Notes: generated by a model from the letters alone, not told the origin. A stretch of 64,000 bases of DNA from Natronobeatus ordinarius (GCF_024362485.1 NZ_CP101456.1:992001-1056000); one strand, 5' to 3'; counted from the first letter of the stretch, positions 17,393 through 28,145 are shown. Numbers and translations are program-made.

Positions 17393-18744
17393 AACGTCTC
17401 GAGGTAGCGGTCGAGTTCCCACTGGGAGACGTCGACCAGGTACTCGCCGAACTCGTGTTTTTTCGCCTCGATGAACTTCGGTCCGACGTGTTCGCCGAGC
17501 GCGTCGAGCATCGCCTCGTCCTCTTCAAGTGCGGAGACGGCTTCGCCGAGGTTCTCGGGCAGCGTGTCGATGCCGTACTCCTCGCGTTTGGCTTCGTCGA
17601 ACTCGTAGATGTTCTCACGGACCGGGTCGGGCGCCTCGAGGCCTTTCTCGATTCCCTCGAGGCCGGCCTGGATCATGACGGCGAGCGCGAGGTAGGGGTT
17701 ACACGAGGGGTCGGGCGAGCGCAGTTCGATCCGGGAGGCCGCCGGGACGCGGGCGGCCGGCTTGCGGATCAGCGCCGAGCGGTTGCGGTCGGACCACGCG
17801 ACGTAGACCGGCGCTTCGTAACCGGGCACGAGGCGCTTGTAGCTGTTGACTGTCGGGTTCGCGATTGCCGTGATCGCGGGAGCGTGCTCTAAGACGCCCG
17901 CGAGGAACGATTTCGCGGTGTCGCTCAGATTGAACTCGTCGTCGTCGTCGTGGAAGGCGTTCTCGCCGGCCTCGTCGAACAGCGAGATGTGGGTGTGCAT
18001 CCCCGAGCCGTTGATCCGGGGGATGGGTTTGGGCATGAACGTCGCGTGCAGGTCGTGCTGGGCCGCGATGGCGCGGACGACCGTCCGGAAGGTGCCGACG
18101 TTGTCCGCGGTCGTCAGCGCGTCGTCGTACTCGAAGTTGATCTCGTGTTGACCCTCGGCGACCTCGTGGTGGCTGGCTTCGATCTCGAAGCCCATCGACT
18201 CGAGGCCGTAGATGATGTCCCGACGGACGTCGCTCGCTAAGTCCTTGGGTGCGAGGTCGAAGTAGCCGCCGTGGTCGGCGGTGTTCGTCGTCGCCCGGCC
18301 CTCTTCGTCCTCCTCGAACAGGAAGAACTCGGGTTCGGGCGCGGCGTTGATCGTGTAGCCCATCTCCTCTGCGCGCTCGATCGCCTGTTTGAGGACGTAG
18401 CGCGGGTCGCCCTCGAACGGTTCGCCGGTCGAGGTGTCGATGACGTCACAGATCATCCGGGCGGCGGCGCTCTCCTCGTTGGCCCTCCAGGGGAGGATCG
18501 CGAACGTCTCCGGGTCGGGCTTTAAGCGCATGTCCGACTCCTGGATACGGACGAACCCCTCGATCGAGGAGCCATCGAAGTAGATTCCCTCGGTGAACGC
18601 CTTCTCGGCCTGCCGGGCGGGAACGGCAACGTTTTTTACCACGCCGAGAATGTCCGTAAACTGTAGCCGAAGAAAGTCAACGCCCTCCTCCTCGATCTGG
18701 TCCAGCACGTCCTGTTCTGCCGTAGTTAGGTTTCCGCTTGTCAT
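17389..18744 (-). CDS. glnA: Glutamine synthetase, type I
   Basis: Makes glutamine from glutamate, ammonia and ATP. 451 residues. Recognisable parts are the N-terminal beta-grasp ([21 protein letters not shown]), [23 protein letters not shown], the substrate segments [14 protein letters not shown] and [53 protein letters not shown], and [14 protein letters not shown]. Haloarchaeal GlnA is controlled through P-II protein and 2-oxoglutarate; a P-II gene ends at base 438. It is transcribed divergently from an Lrp-type regulator, which suggests Lrp control. Confidence 0.97.
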   Translation of the reverse strand: MTSGNLTTAEQDVLDQIEEEGVDFLRLQFTDILGVVKNVAVPARQAEKAFTEGIYFDGSSIEGFVRIQESDMRLKPDPETFAILPWRANEESAAARMICDVIDTSTGEPFEGDPRYVLKQAIERAEEMGYTINAAPEPEFFLFEEDEEGRATTNTADHGGYFDLAPKDLASDVRRDIIYGLESMGFEIEASHHEVAEGQHEINFEYDDALTTADNVGTFRTVVRAIAAQHDLHATFMPKPIPRINGSGMHTHISLFDEAGENAFHDDDDEFNLSDTAKSFLAGVLEHAPAITAIANPTVNSYKRLVPGYEAPVYVAWSDRNRSALIRKPAARVPAASRIELRSPDPSCNPYLALAVMIQAGLEGIEKGLEAPDPVRENIYEFDEAKREEYGIDTLPENLGEAVSALEEDEAMLDALGEHVGPKFIEAKKHEFGEYLVDVSQWELDRYLETF

Positions 18745-18869
18745 TTTATGCTCGTCTCATTCAACTATCCGAGCCACTAAAACCCTGCTGTTCCGAGCAA
18801 ATCTTCTCTAAGCGGACTGAAACTGGATATTCGTAAAGTTCTAATGGGTGGGGTGAGAGAGTGAACGTG
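18745..18869. promoter_or_regulatory. Divergent glnA/lrp promoter region
   Basis: 125 bases shared by two divergent starts. A TATA-like gttttagtgg (minus strand, about 18775-18784) serves glnA. On the lrp side the sequence gatattcgtaaag (about 18828-18840) is the best promoter candidate. A region this short between a regulator and a nitrogen gene is the usual place for Lrp operators, but I see no clear palindrome. Confidence 0.5.
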
Positions 18870-19331
18870 ATGACGTACGAAAATCTGGACTCGAAGTTAG
18901 TGAATGCCCTTCTCGGCGACGGGCGGGCCAGCCTTCGCAGTCTGGCCGAGGAACTCGACGTCTCGGTGACGACCGTCTCGAATCACCTCTCCGACCTCGA
19001 GGAACAGGGAGTGATCGAGGGCTACACGCCAATCGTCGACTACGACGAACTCGAGTACGACGTCACGGCGATCATCCAGCTCAAAGTCGAGGGCCACGCC
19101 CTCCCCGAGATCACCGACAGCCTCGCAGAGCACCGGCAGATGATCAGCGTCTACGAGGTCACCGGCGACTACGACGTGATCGCCGTCGGGAAGTTCACGG
19201 ATACGGATGGCATGAACGATCAGATCAAGGCGCTCATCACCGACCCCGACATCAAGGAGTCGAACACGAGCGTCGTGCTCAACACGGTCACCGAGAACGA
19301 ACAGTTCGAACTCGAGATCGACGAGGACTGA
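18870..19331 (+). CDS. lrp: Lrp/AsnC-family transcriptional regulator
   Basis: 153 residues. The N-terminal helix-turn-helix ([47 protein letters not shown]) is followed by a RAM effector-binding domain ([45 protein letters not shown]). The haloarchaeal Lrp beside glnA is known to affect glutamine synthetase and amino-acid genes, and the divergent layout here fits that role. I use the ATG at 18870 ([10 protein letters not shown]), since this N-terminus is typical of the family; a GTG three codons earlier is possible. Confidence 0.93.
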   Translation: MTYENLDSKLVNALLGDGRASLRSLAEELDVSVTTVSNHLSDLEEQGVIEGYTPIVDYDELEYDVTAIIQLKVEGHALPEITDSLAEHRQMISVYEVTGDYDVIAVGKFTDTDGMNDQIKALITDPDIKESNTSVVLNTVTENEQFELEIDED

Positions 19332-19371
19332 TACTACTGGACAACAGTCAGTGAACACTCGATCGCGCTGT

Positions 19372-19402
19372 GACCGGCCGTCGGACTCGCTGACGGCCGG
19401 TC
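19372..19402. repeat. Perfect 11-bp inverted repeat after lrp
   Basis: gaccggccgtc at 19372-19382 and gacggccggtc at 19392-19402, with a nine-base loop. It begins about 40 bases after the lrp stop. In RNA it would form a stable stem and might protect or end the lrp transcript. No T-run follows, so it is not a standard archaeal terminator. Confidence 0.55.
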
Positions 19403-19529
19403 GCGTGCGATCGATGTGTGAACCGTTTTGTCCGGCAGTATGAACCGCTGCTTCTCGACGCGGCGTCAGCCGCCTTTCGAGTGCCGTACTGGAGATTGCC
19501 ATCCGAATCTCCGTCATCGGTTACGCCCC

Positions 19530-19740
19530 CGTCGGCGAGCACGTCGACCGCCGCATCGGCGAGGATGGGCCGAGAGAGTGCGATTCGCTGGCGCTGACCT
19601 CCGGGAGTGTTGACGTCTTACGCCCATGCGCGCGTGTTAGCCCGACGACGAACTCGTGGGCCTGCGCCGCATTCGCCGCCTCCCGAACGGCCCCGTTCGG
19701 TCACCGCAATAGCGTCGTGGACGTGACCGCCGACGTACGC
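19530..19740 (-). pseudogene. Decayed ABC-transporter ATPase fragment
   Basis: On the minus strand three frames together rebuild part of an ABC exporter nucleotide-binding domain. GGHVHDAIAVTE matches the segment where exporters read GGTVRENIAYG. AVREAANAAQAHEFVVGLTRAHG matches the helix before the signature. PGGQRQRIALSRPILADAA is the C-loop signature (normally LSGGQRQRIALARAIL). Frameshifts and a stop separate the pieces and no Walker motifs remain in place. The 512-base gap between lrp and the thermosome is therefore an old gene remnant, not empty spacer. The limits given are approximate. Confidence 0.55.
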
Positions 19741-19843
19741 TGGACGCTGCGCTCGACGCGTTGGTCGCGGCGAAAAAACGGATCGGTTTCGATGCGTACC
19801 GTGAACCGCTCGACGTGGAGTGAAGCGACTTGCTGGCCGGCAG

Positions 19844-21511
<1,668 letters not shown>

Positions 21512-21540
21512 AGTCAGCCGAATCTATGATTGTCCTTCTA

Positions 21541-21547
21541 CATAAAG
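21541..21547 (-). promoter_or_regulatory. TATA box of the thermosome gene
   Basis: On the minus strand it reads ctttatg, centred about 33 bases before the ATG at 21511. Archaeal heat-shock promoters often have such a box close to the start. Confidence 0.5.
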
Positions 21548-21691
21548 GTGCCGCTATCTCCAGCAGACGAGTATCGTCGAAGGTCGGAAGAAACCGACGA
21601 AAACCGCCGTACTGAGGCGGCCACCCTCGGTTCGAATGTGTCTCGGTATCACAGGCCGTGACCGCGCGAATGGCCGAGATTCTCCCGGCAT

Positions 21692-22426
21692 TTAAGTAGT
21701 GCTGGACTCGAGCGGTTCCACCAGCGATGGATCGTCGTTCGCCGGGCTGTTGACGGCCGTCGAGACCGGGTACGCACGCATTTCAGCGGCGGAAACGGGC
21801 TCGAGCAGGGCTCGTGGGTCCTCCTCGGTCAGCCACTGGCGTTCGACGGCCGGCTCGAGGATGGCAGCCATCCGGTGATGGAGGTCGGCGACGAGGTCGT
21901 TCGGCGCCGCCGTCACGATCGTGAACGTCTCGAGGACGCCGTCCTCGTCGTCCGCGTCGACACCGCCGCCGAAGGCGTCGAGTCCGACCTGTGTCGTCTC
22001 GGGCTCCCATCGGGCCCACAGCCCCGCCATCGCGAACGGCCGGTCGTCCTCGAACGCGACCCGATACGGCCGTTTTTCTCCCTCCGCTTCGACCCACTCG
22101 TAGAACCCGTTCGCGAGCACGAGCGCGCGACCAGCCGTCGGCGCCGCCGGGTCACGATCCTGACGGCGGTAGGCGTCGCGAAAGCTCGGCTTCTCGTCGA
22201 TCGTCTCCGCACGCGCGTTGATCAGCCCGTTCGCATCGTCGTCGGCCCACGAGGGAACCAGCCCCCACTCGAGCTGGCGGACCGTCTCCGGTGCGGCGTC
22301 CGTGATCACCGGCAGCCGTTGGCCCGGCGCCAGGTTGTACCGGGGCGAGAACGATGCTTCGAACGCGGCGTCGAACCGCTCCTCGAGGTCCGCCTGCTCG
22401 ACGAACAACGTGTACCGGCCACACAT
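21692..22426 (-). CDS. SRAP-domain protein (YedK/HMCES family)
   Basis: 244 residues. Starts MCGRYTLF, so Cys2 becomes the N-terminal nucleophile after Met removal. Other catalytic parts are NLAPGQRLPVI, LINARAETIDEKPSFRDAYR, NGFYEWVE and the late His in HHRMAAIL. SRAP proteins cross-link to abasic sites in single-stranded DNA and protect them. The reading frame could start nine codons earlier, but the chemistry requires Cys at position 2, so the ATG at 22426 is right. The haloarchaeal copy has a small acidic insert (FGGGVDADDEDGV). It stands alone between the thermosome and small-protein genes. Confidence 0.93.
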   Translation of the reverse strand: MCGRYTLFVEQADLEERFDAAFEASFSPRYNLAPGQRLPVITDAAPETVRQLEWGLVPSWADDDANGLINARAETIDEKPSFRDAYRRQDRDPAAPTAGRALVLANGFYEWVEAEGEKRPYRVAFEDDRPFAMAGLWARWEPETTQVGLDAFGGGVDADDEDGVLETFTIVTAAPNDLVADLHHRMAAILEPAVERQWLTEEDPRALLEPVSAAEMRAYPVSTAVNSPANDDPSLVEPLESSTT

Positions 22427-22639
22427 ACGACCTCCTACGGCGTCGAGGAGCAAACCACTGCCCCCTCACCGACGCCGGTCCCCGACGGTCCGGGCGGAAC
22501 GTCGGCGGCTCCAGCGGCCGGCCCGTAATAGCGTATTTCGCACGCCCCGAAACTGACGGTACGGTGTTCCTACCGATCCGTTCGAACCGGGTACGACGCC
22601 GATTACCTTGGTCGCAGCTCCGGTCGGGTCGAGAACAGC

Positions 22640-22753
22640 ATGGACGACAGATACGAGATGGTGGTGAGCCAGGACGGCTTCCTCGAGCTTCGCGACCGCG
22701 ACGACCCCGACTGCTGGATCGCGACCGACTCGCCGGCCGAACTCGAGCGCTGA
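22640..22753 (+). CDS. 37-residue conserved-type small protein
   Basis: An ATG at 22640 opens a 37-codon frame ending TGA at 22753: MDDRYEMVVSQDGFLELRDR followed by DDPDCWIATDSPAELER. It is very acidic, ends near ELER, and the string FLELRDRDDPDCWIATD looks like an extended beta hairpin. Tiny proteins of this form recur in haloarchaea, but I cannot name the function. Composition is normal for coding sequence here and the frame is free of rare codons. Confidence 0.6.
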   Translation: MDDRYEMVVSQDGFLELRDRDDPDCWIATDSPAELER

Positions 22754-22862
22754 CTTCGCGTTCACTTTCACTTTCACCGTCCGCTGTTGGCGATGGTATT
22801 TTTACCACCGGACGGTAGTCGGTGGCGCGTCCGTTTGGTGAGTACCGACGGGCGCGCCACTC

Positions 22863-22988
22863 ATGAGCCACGATTCACCACCGCCGCTCGAGTCGCAGCG
22901 CGCGTACCGGTACCTGCTGGTGCTCGAGGCCGTCCTGACGGTGATCGTCCTCTCGCTGACGGTCGCGCGCGCTCTGGGGGTGCTGTGA
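22863..22988 (+). CDS. 41-residue single-span membrane protein
   Basis: ATG at 22863 to TGA at 22988. A short polar head (MSHDSPPPLESQRAYRY) precedes one hydrophobic helix (LLVLEAVLTVIVLSLTVARALGVL). A TATA-like ggtatttttacc lies near 22794-22805. Downstream, on the other strand, is a larger membrane protein. Function unknown. Confidence 0.55.
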   Translation: MSHDSPPPLESQRAYRYLLVLEAVLTVIVLSLTVARALGVL

Positions 22989-23007
22989 GCGATCCGTTCG
23001 CTTGCGG

Positions 23008-23358
23008 TCACTCCACTGCGGTCGCCTCACGCTTGAGCCGCAGCGTCACCACGGCGATGTAGGCGCCAGAGAGCACGAGCACGAGCAGCCCGATGGCGAC
23101 CTGGGCGCCCGTGCCGAGCAGAACGAACAGCAAGCCGACGGCTGCCCCGCCGTGGCCACCGGCGAGGGCGTAGTGTCCCACGAACGCGTGGGCGAGCGAG
23201 ACGACGGCGAGTGTCACGGCGAAGACCCACGTCGCGATCGTCGTCGTGTCGACCCCGACGACCGTCTCGCTCACGACCGTCCCGTACACCATCACGGCGG
23301 CGGCGGCGAGGATGCCGATCCCGATCGCCGTTCCCTGCACGTCGACCGTCTCCGTCAT
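23008..23358 (-). CDS. Small four-helix membrane protein
   Basis: 116 residues forming about four membrane helices: GIGILAAAAVMVYGTVV, IATWVFAVTLAVVSLAHAFVGHYAL, AAVGLLFVLLGTGAQVAIGLLVLVLSGAYIAVV, and a short basic end (RLKREATAVE). The N-terminus is MTETVDVQGTAIG. It matches a class of small haloarchaeal integral membrane proteins without known function. Convergent with the 41-residue gene. Confidence 0.65.
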   Translation of the reverse strand: MTETVDVQGTAIGIGILAAAAVMVYGTVVSETVVGVDTTTIATWVFAVTLAVVSLAHAFVGHYALAGGHGGAAVGLLFVLLGTGAQVAIGLLVLVLSGAYIAVVTLRLKREATAVE

Positions 23359-23432
23359 TCACCTCGAGTACCGACCGGGCGGGTAAAGCCGTGGCGATCA
23401 CCAGGTCTCATCGTGGCCGTCGTGAGTCGGTA

Positions 23433-23957
23433 TCAGAGGAGCCGATACCGCCCGCGGCTCTCGCTCACCGCACCGCGGCGAGTGAGCTTTTCCAGCGCAG
23501 ACTCGACGTACTCTCGGGGGACCCCACGCTCGCCCGCGTACTCGATCACCTCGGCCTCCGTGGGCCGATCGAGCGTCGAGAGGGCCTCCTCGACGATCTC
23601 CTTTCGACTCCCGCTTCGGGACGACCCGCGCGGGTCGCGCTCGCCTGCGGCCTCGAGCTCCGCGACGTCGAGCCCCGACCCCTCGAGGTACGCCTCGTCG
23701 TCGACGACGCCGTCGGCGACCTGCGACTCGAGGTCGGCAAAGCTGTCGACTTCGGCGAAGGCCTCGCCGTGGCCCTGTCGGTTCGCGAGCATCGACGCCC
23801 GGACCTCCCGGGCGTGGTCGGCGTCCTCGGTCTCGAGGAACTTCTTTCGCTTTTCGTACTTTTTGCGCGAGCCACAGCGCGGACACTGGGTCGTCTCCGA
23901 GCGCCCCTCGATGATCCAGAGGTACGAACACTCGCTACAGCCGACGACAGCGTACAT
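23433..23957 (-). CDS. Zinc-ribbon plus winged-helix protein (DUF5817-like)
   Basis: 174 residues. The N-terminal 45 residues hold a zinc ribbon (GCSECSYLWIIEGRSETTQCPRCGSRKKYEKRKKF). A long acidic middle follows, and the C-terminal 60 residues form a winged helix (EIVEEALSTLDRPTEAEVIEYAGERGVPREYVESALEKLTRRGAVSESRGRYRLL). This layout is a conserved haloarchaeal family and suggests a replication- or transcription-linked DNA/RNA-binding role. The ATG at 23957 (MYAVVGCSEC) is the family start. The DUF number is from memory. Confidence 0.8.
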   Translation of the reverse strand: MYAVVGCSECSYLWIIEGRSETTQCPRCGSRKKYEKRKKFLETEDADHAREVRASMLANRQGHGEAFAEVDSFADLESQVADGVVDDEAYLEGSGLDVAELEAAGERDPRGSSRSGSRKEIVEEALSTLDRPTEAEVIEYAGERGVPREYVESALEKLTRRGAVSESRGRYRLL

Positions 23958-24010
23958 GGTACGGACTCGGTCGGGTTCGTAGTTCAACCTTCGGGGAACG
24001 GGAGCTGCGA

Positions 24011-24463
24011 TCAGTCGTCCGTCGACGGGGCGACCACCTCGACTTTGATCCGTTCCGGATCCTCGGCGTAGACCGCGTAGTGGTCCGTACCGCCGGCGTA
24101 CGGGTGGTCGTCTTCGTAGAGGATCGGTGCGCCACGCGCTCGCAACCCGTCAGTCAGCTCGTCGACGTGATCGCGCGATGATGCGTGAAATGCGAGGTGG
24201 TTTAGTCCCGGCCGACGGCGGTGGTACTCCGCGTCGCGGAACCGTTCGTCGGCGCGTACGAGGACGAGATACGTCGGCCCACGTTTCCAGGACTGCCCGT
24301 CTTCCCAGCACTGATACTCCTCGTAGCCGAGTTCGCCGAGCAACCACCCCCAGAATTCGGCGGACGCCTCGAGGTCTGAGGCGTACAGTTCGACGTGGTG
24401 GAGCAGCCCCGTTCGATCGGCTCGAGGTTCGCCTGTTCGCCCGTCTCGCGCGTTCGGTGACAT
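24011..24463 (-). CDS. VOC-family (glyoxalase-like) protein
   Basis: 150 residues with the paired beta-alpha-beta3 modules of the vicinal-oxygen-chelate fold: LLHHVELYASDLEASAEFWGWLLGELGY, YLVLVRADERFRD, GLNHLAFHASSRDHVDELTDGLRARGA and YAVYAEDPERIKVEVVAP. Candidate metal ligands are His22/23, His in NHLAFH and Glu near the end. Members act as isomerases, dioxygenases or resistance proteins; substrate unknown. Divergent from the peptidase gene at 24619. Confidence 0.85.
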   Translation of the reverse strand: MSPNARDGRTGEPRADRTGLLHHVELYASDLEASAEFWGWLLGELGYEEYQCWEDGQSWKRGPTYLVLVRADERFRDAEYHRRRPGLNHLAFHASSRDHVDELTDGLRARGAPILYEDDHPYAGGTDHYAVYAEDPERIKVEVVAPSTDD

Positions 24464-24618
24464 CTCGACCGATCGTCGAGTTAGACGGCGAAACTACTTT
24501 CGATCGTGATACTCCCGGCTGGTGGAACGGCCATCGAGCGGGCCGGACGCCGATCGCAGCCCCGGTAATCGATTCCGCATGTAAAAGACCTATGATGATC
24601 GTACAAGAACCGGCGGAC

Positions 24619-26544
24619 ATGTCGGAATCGAACGACGTCCTCACCGAACTCGCGAGCCTGCCGACGTTTCACCACCCGACGGTCTCGCCGGACGGCACCG
24701 AGGTCGCGCTCTACTACGACGGCCCCGGCCGGAACGAACTCCACGTCCTCGACGTCGAAACCGGCGAACTCGAGCGAGTCAGCGACGGCGAAGTTCCCCG
24801 AAACGCCCGCTGGTGGATCAGGTGGGGAGTCGACGGCGATCGGCTCTACTTCCACCTCGACGACGATGGGAACGAGCAGAACGACGTTCACGCGATCGAC
24901 CGCGACGGCGCGGCCGAGGCGGTCGTCGAACTCGAGGGTCAGACCATCCTCTCTGACGCCGACGAGACAGCCCTGCTGGTCGCCTCGAGCGCGGGCGGCC
25001 AGATGAACCTCTATCGTCACGACCTCGAAACTGACGAAACGGTGAAAGTCACCGACTACGAGCGCGCGGTGTGGGGCGGCTCGCTCTCGCCCGACGGCGA
25101 GCGGATCGCCTACGTGACGAACGAAACGGATGACTACGAGAACCTCGATGCGTACGTCGCCGACGCGGACGGTTCGAATCCCCGACGGCTCGAGATCGGC
25201 GAGACCGGCGCCGAGGTCGTCGTCGCCGACTGGCACCCGGACGGCGATCGGCTGCTCGTGACGGACAACAGCGAGGACCTCGGCCGGGCCGGGAGTTACG
25301 ACCTGGCAGCCGACGAGGTGACCTGGTTCGGCGACCTCGAGTACGAGGAGCAAGCCGTCCAATGGCTCCCCGACGGCGATCGCTTCCTCGCCCAGCGCAC
25401 GCGCCGGGCGGCGGTGGTGCCGGTCGTCTACGACGTCGAGACCGGCGAGTCGCGGGAGTTCGACCTCCCCGAGGGCGTCTCGACGATCGCCGAACACGGC
25501 GAGGCAGTGCTCGCCGACGGCCGCGTCCTCATCACCCACACGACGCCCGACCGGCGACCCGAACTGCTCGCGTACGACCTCGAGCGCGAGGCCGACCAGG
25601 CCTCGAACCGTCGAGCGGGGAGCACGGCGACCCGCGAGAGCGACGAGGTCGAGGTCCTGCTCGCAGCCGAGTACGGCGACCTCGACCCCGACCGGTTCGT
25701 CGACGCCGAGTACTTCCGGTTCGAATCCAACGGCGTCGCTGGCACCGAGGCCGCAGTCGAGCTCGAGCCCGCGACCGACCTCGAGATCGAGGCGCTGCTG
25801 TACGACTCCGGCGAGCGTCCCTCGCCGCTGCTCGTCAAACCCCACGGCGGGCCGCGGGCGGCCGACCAGCGGTCGTTCAGCCTCTACACGCAGTTTCTGC
25901 TCAGCCAAGGCTACAGCGTGCTCGAGGTGAACTACCGCGGCTCGACCGGCCGCGGACGCTCGTTCGTCCGGGAGCTGTACGACGACTGGGGCGGGGCCGA
26001 ACAGGCCGATATCGCCCGCGGACTCGAGCACGTTCTCGAGACGCACGACTGGATCGACGAGGATCGCGTCGTCGTCTTCGGCGGCTCCTACGGCGGCTAC
26101 TCGGCGTACTGGCAGCTGGTGCAGTATCCCGACTACTACGACGCCGGCATCGCCTGGATCGGCCTCACCGACCTCGTGGAGATGTTCGAGACGACGATGC
26201 CCCACTTCCGGACCGAACTGATGGAGAAGAACCTCGGCACGCCCGAGGAGAACCCCGACCTGTACGAGGAGCGCAGTCCAATCACCCACGCCGAGAACCT
26301 CGACGCACCCCTGTTGATGGTCCACGGCGTCACCGACAGTCGCGTCCCGGTCTCACAGGCCCGGCTCTTTCGTGACCGACTCGAGGAACTCGGCTCCGAG
26401 GGGGGCGAAAACGGCGACTTCGAGTACGTCGAACTCGGTGAGGAGGGCCACGCCTCCTCGGACATCGACCAGAAGATCCGGTTGTTCCGCGTGCTCGACG
26501 ACTTCCTCGAGCGACGACTCGGGACGGAACCGCTCGAGACGTAG
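24619..26544 (+). CDS. S9-family serine peptidase (prolyl oligopeptidase type)
   Basis: 641 residues: an N-terminal beta-propeller of WD40-like repeats (TVSPDGTEVALYYDG, SLSPDGERIAYVTNE, DWHPDGDRLLVTDN) and a C-terminal alpha/beta hydrolase. The catalytic Ser490 is in GGSYGGYSAYW, with the acid in HGVTDSRVPVSQ and the histidine in GEEGHASSD. It should cleave short peptides or acyl-peptides in the cytoplasm; no signal peptide is present. ATG at 24619 (MSESNDVL) is preferred; another ATG pair nine codons earlier is possible. The long open frame further upstream is chance. Confidence 0.93.
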   Translation: MSESNDVLTELASLPTFHHPTVSPDGTEVALYYDGPGRNELHVLDVETGELERVSDGEVPRNARWWIRWGVDGDRLYFHLDDDGNEQNDVHAIDRDGAAEAVVELEGQTILSDADETALLVASSAGGQMNLYRHDLETDETVKVTDYERAVWGGSLSPDGERIAYVTNETDDYENLDAYVADADGSNPRRLEIGETGAEVVVADWHPDGDRLLVTDNSEDLGRAGSYDLAADEVTWFGDLEYEEQAVQWLPDGDRFLAQRTRRAAVVPVVYDVETGESREFDLPEGVSTIAEHGEAVLADGRVLITHTTPDRRPELLAYDLEREADQASNRRAGSTATRESDEVEVLLAAEYGDLDPDRFVDAEYFRFESNGVAGTEAAVELEPATDLEIEALLYDSGERPSPLLVKPHGGPRAADQRSFSLYTQFLLSQGYSVLEVNYRGSTGRGRSFVRELYDDWGGAEQADIARGLEHVLETHDWIDEDRVVVFGGSYGGYSAYWQLVQYPDYYDAGIAWIGLTDLVEMFETTMPHFRTELMEKNLGTPEENPDLYEERSPITHAENLDAPLLMVHGVTDSRVPVSQARLFRDRLEELGSEGGENGDFEYVELGEEGHASSDIDQKIRLFRVLDDFLERRLGTEPLET

Positions 26545-26633
26545 TTGGGAAGACACACGCCAGGTACCGTCGCGGACGCCGGCGAGCTGCCGGCTGGCGA
26601 ACTATTAGGTAGCCACGGCGCGACCCCCGTCGT

Positions 26634-26975
26634 ATGGAACGCGTCTCACTCGAGGACGTCGACGCCTCGGAAGCCACCGATGGCGTCCACCTCGCGCTCA
26701 TGGCCGGTCACGAGGAGATGAACGTCCAGCACTTCGAGATCGACCCCGGCGCGAGCGTCGACGAGCACAGCCACCCACACGAGCAGACGGGGTTCATCTA
26801 CGAGGGCGAGCTGACGTTTCTCACCGACGATGAAGAGATCGTCTGCGGACCCGGAGACTCCTACGCGATCCCCGGCGACCAGCCCCACGGCGCGGTAAAC
26901 CGCGGCGAGGAGACGGTTCGCGGCGTCGACATCTTCAGCCCGCCGCGGGCGAATCCGAGCTGGCAGGAGGAGTGA
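26634..26975 (+). CDS. Cupin-domain protein
   Basis: 113 residues forming one cupin barrel. Motif 1 is PGASVDEHSHPHEQTGFIYEGELTF (three His and one Glu as metal ligands), and motif 2 is GDSYAIPGDQPHGAVN. A TATA-like aactattagg lies about 26 bases before the ATG, consistent with a leaderless mRNA. Small cupins of this type bind a divalent metal; their reactions vary and this one cannot be assigned. Confidence 0.88.
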   Translation: MERVSLEDVDASEATDGVHLALMAGHEEMNVQHFEIDPGASVDEHSHPHEQTGFIYEGELTFLTDDEEIVCGPGDSYAIPGDQPHGAVNRGEETVRGVDIFSPPRANPSWQEE

Positions 26976-26996
26976 CGATCCCGAACTGACCTGTGC

Positions 26997-27881
26997 TTAC
27001 TCTTCGCCAGTCGCGATCGGGGCCCGGATGAGGTTCCCCCACTCGGTCCAGGAGCCGTCGTAGTTGTGGACGTCTTCGTACTCGAGCAGCTCGCTGAGGG
27101 CGAACCAGGCGATCGCCGACCGCTCGCCGACGCGGCAGTAGGTGACGACCGACTCCTCACCCTCGATGCCGGCGTCGGCGTACAGCTCCTCGAGTTCCTC
27201 GGGCGGGAGAAAGCGGCCGTCCTCGCGCAGGTTCGTCGGGACGGGAACGTTCGACGCGCCGGGGATGTGGCCGCCGCGCTGGGCGGTCTCGTCGAGCTCC
27301 GGCGGGGCGATCAGTTCGCCGGAGAACTCCTCGGGCGAGCGCACGTCGACCATCGGGAGGCCGGCCTCGCGGGCCTTGTCGACGTCGTCCTTGTAGGCAC
27401 GGATGCTCTCGAAGGGGCCCCTGGCGGTGTACTCCTGGGCCGGGAAGTCGGGCTCGTCTTCGGTCAGCGGGTGGTCGTTTTCGACCCAGTAGTCTTTCCC
27501 GCCGTCGAGCACGCGGGCGTCCTCGTGACCGTAGTACTTGAACTCCCAGTAGGCGAAGACGGCGAACCAGTTCGGGATGTGGCCGTCCCCGTAGAAGACG
27601 ACCGTCGAGTCCTCGCTGATTCCGACCTCGCCGACGAGGTCCTCGAAGTCGTCTTTCTTCAGGATGTCGCGCTGGGTTTCGTCCGAGAGGTCCTCGGCCC
27701 AGTTGAGGCCGATCGCTCCCGGAATGTGCCCCTCGTCGTACAGCGACGGGAAGTCGCCCTCCGGCGGACTCGGGCTCTCGATCTCGACGAGACGGTAGTC
27801 GGGGTCGTCGAACTGGAACTCGTCCAGATGCGCTTCCACCCAGTCGGCCGAGACGAGGACGTCGGTGTCGTAATCGGTCAT
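26997..27881 (-). CDS. tssA: Thiosulfate/3-mercaptopyruvate-type sulfurtransferase (two rhodanese domains)
   Basis: 294 residues. The first rhodanese domain lacks the active cysteine; the second has it at Cys249 in VVTYCRVGERSAIAWF. Other hallmarks are LVSADWVEAHLDE at the N-terminus, RVLDGGKDYWVENDHPL, DVRSPEEFSGE and GHIPGASNVP. It transfers sulfane sulfur to cyanide or thiol acceptors in the cytoplasm and may feed sulfur into cofactor synthesis. The ATG at 27881 is followed by normal acidic residues. Haloarchaeal genomes usually carry several such genes. Confidence 0.92.
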   Translation of the reverse strand: MTDYDTDVLVSADWVEAHLDEFQFDDPDYRLVEIESPSPPEGDFPSLYDEGHIPGAIGLNWAEDLSDETQRDILKKDDFEDLVGEVGISEDSTVVFYGDGHIPNWFAVFAYWEFKYYGHEDARVLDGGKDYWVENDHPLTEDEPDFPAQEYTARGPFESIRAYKDDVDKAREAGLPMVDVRSPEEFSGELIAPPELDETAQRGGHIPGASNVPVPTNLREDGRFLPPEELEELYADAGIEGEESVVTYCRVGERSAIAWFALSELLEYEDVHNYDGSWTEWGNLIRAPIATGEE

Positions 27882-28145
27882 ACGGGAACTCGTCCACCGA
27901 CCACCGGGTTAAAGCTAACACCGAGGGTACAATTGGCGGGTTTCTACGACGACGCGTCCGTCCACCCACCGGCTCGAGCGCGGTTCGCCCCCACGAGCAC
28001 CCGGCTTTCGACCGCCCGGGACAAAATCGGCACCCATCGCTCGAGTTCGCGCGTTCGGAACGGCGGCAATCAGTGCCGATTCGGTCCGAAAACTCCGGTC
28101 GGAGCAAACCGGCACCCATACCCCGCCGGAGTCACGACGGCCCGT

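Noticed and set aside
19734-19823. Plus-strand coding-like tail LDAALDALVAAKKRIGFDAYREPLDVE
   Set aside because: An in-frame stop lies about eight codons upstream and no longer gene can be rebuilt. It may be another scrap of decayed DNA, but I could not match it to a family.
24481-26325. 614-codon minus-strand frame opposite the S9 peptidase
   Set aside because: Same shadow effect; the peptidase has all catalytic motifs on the plus strand.
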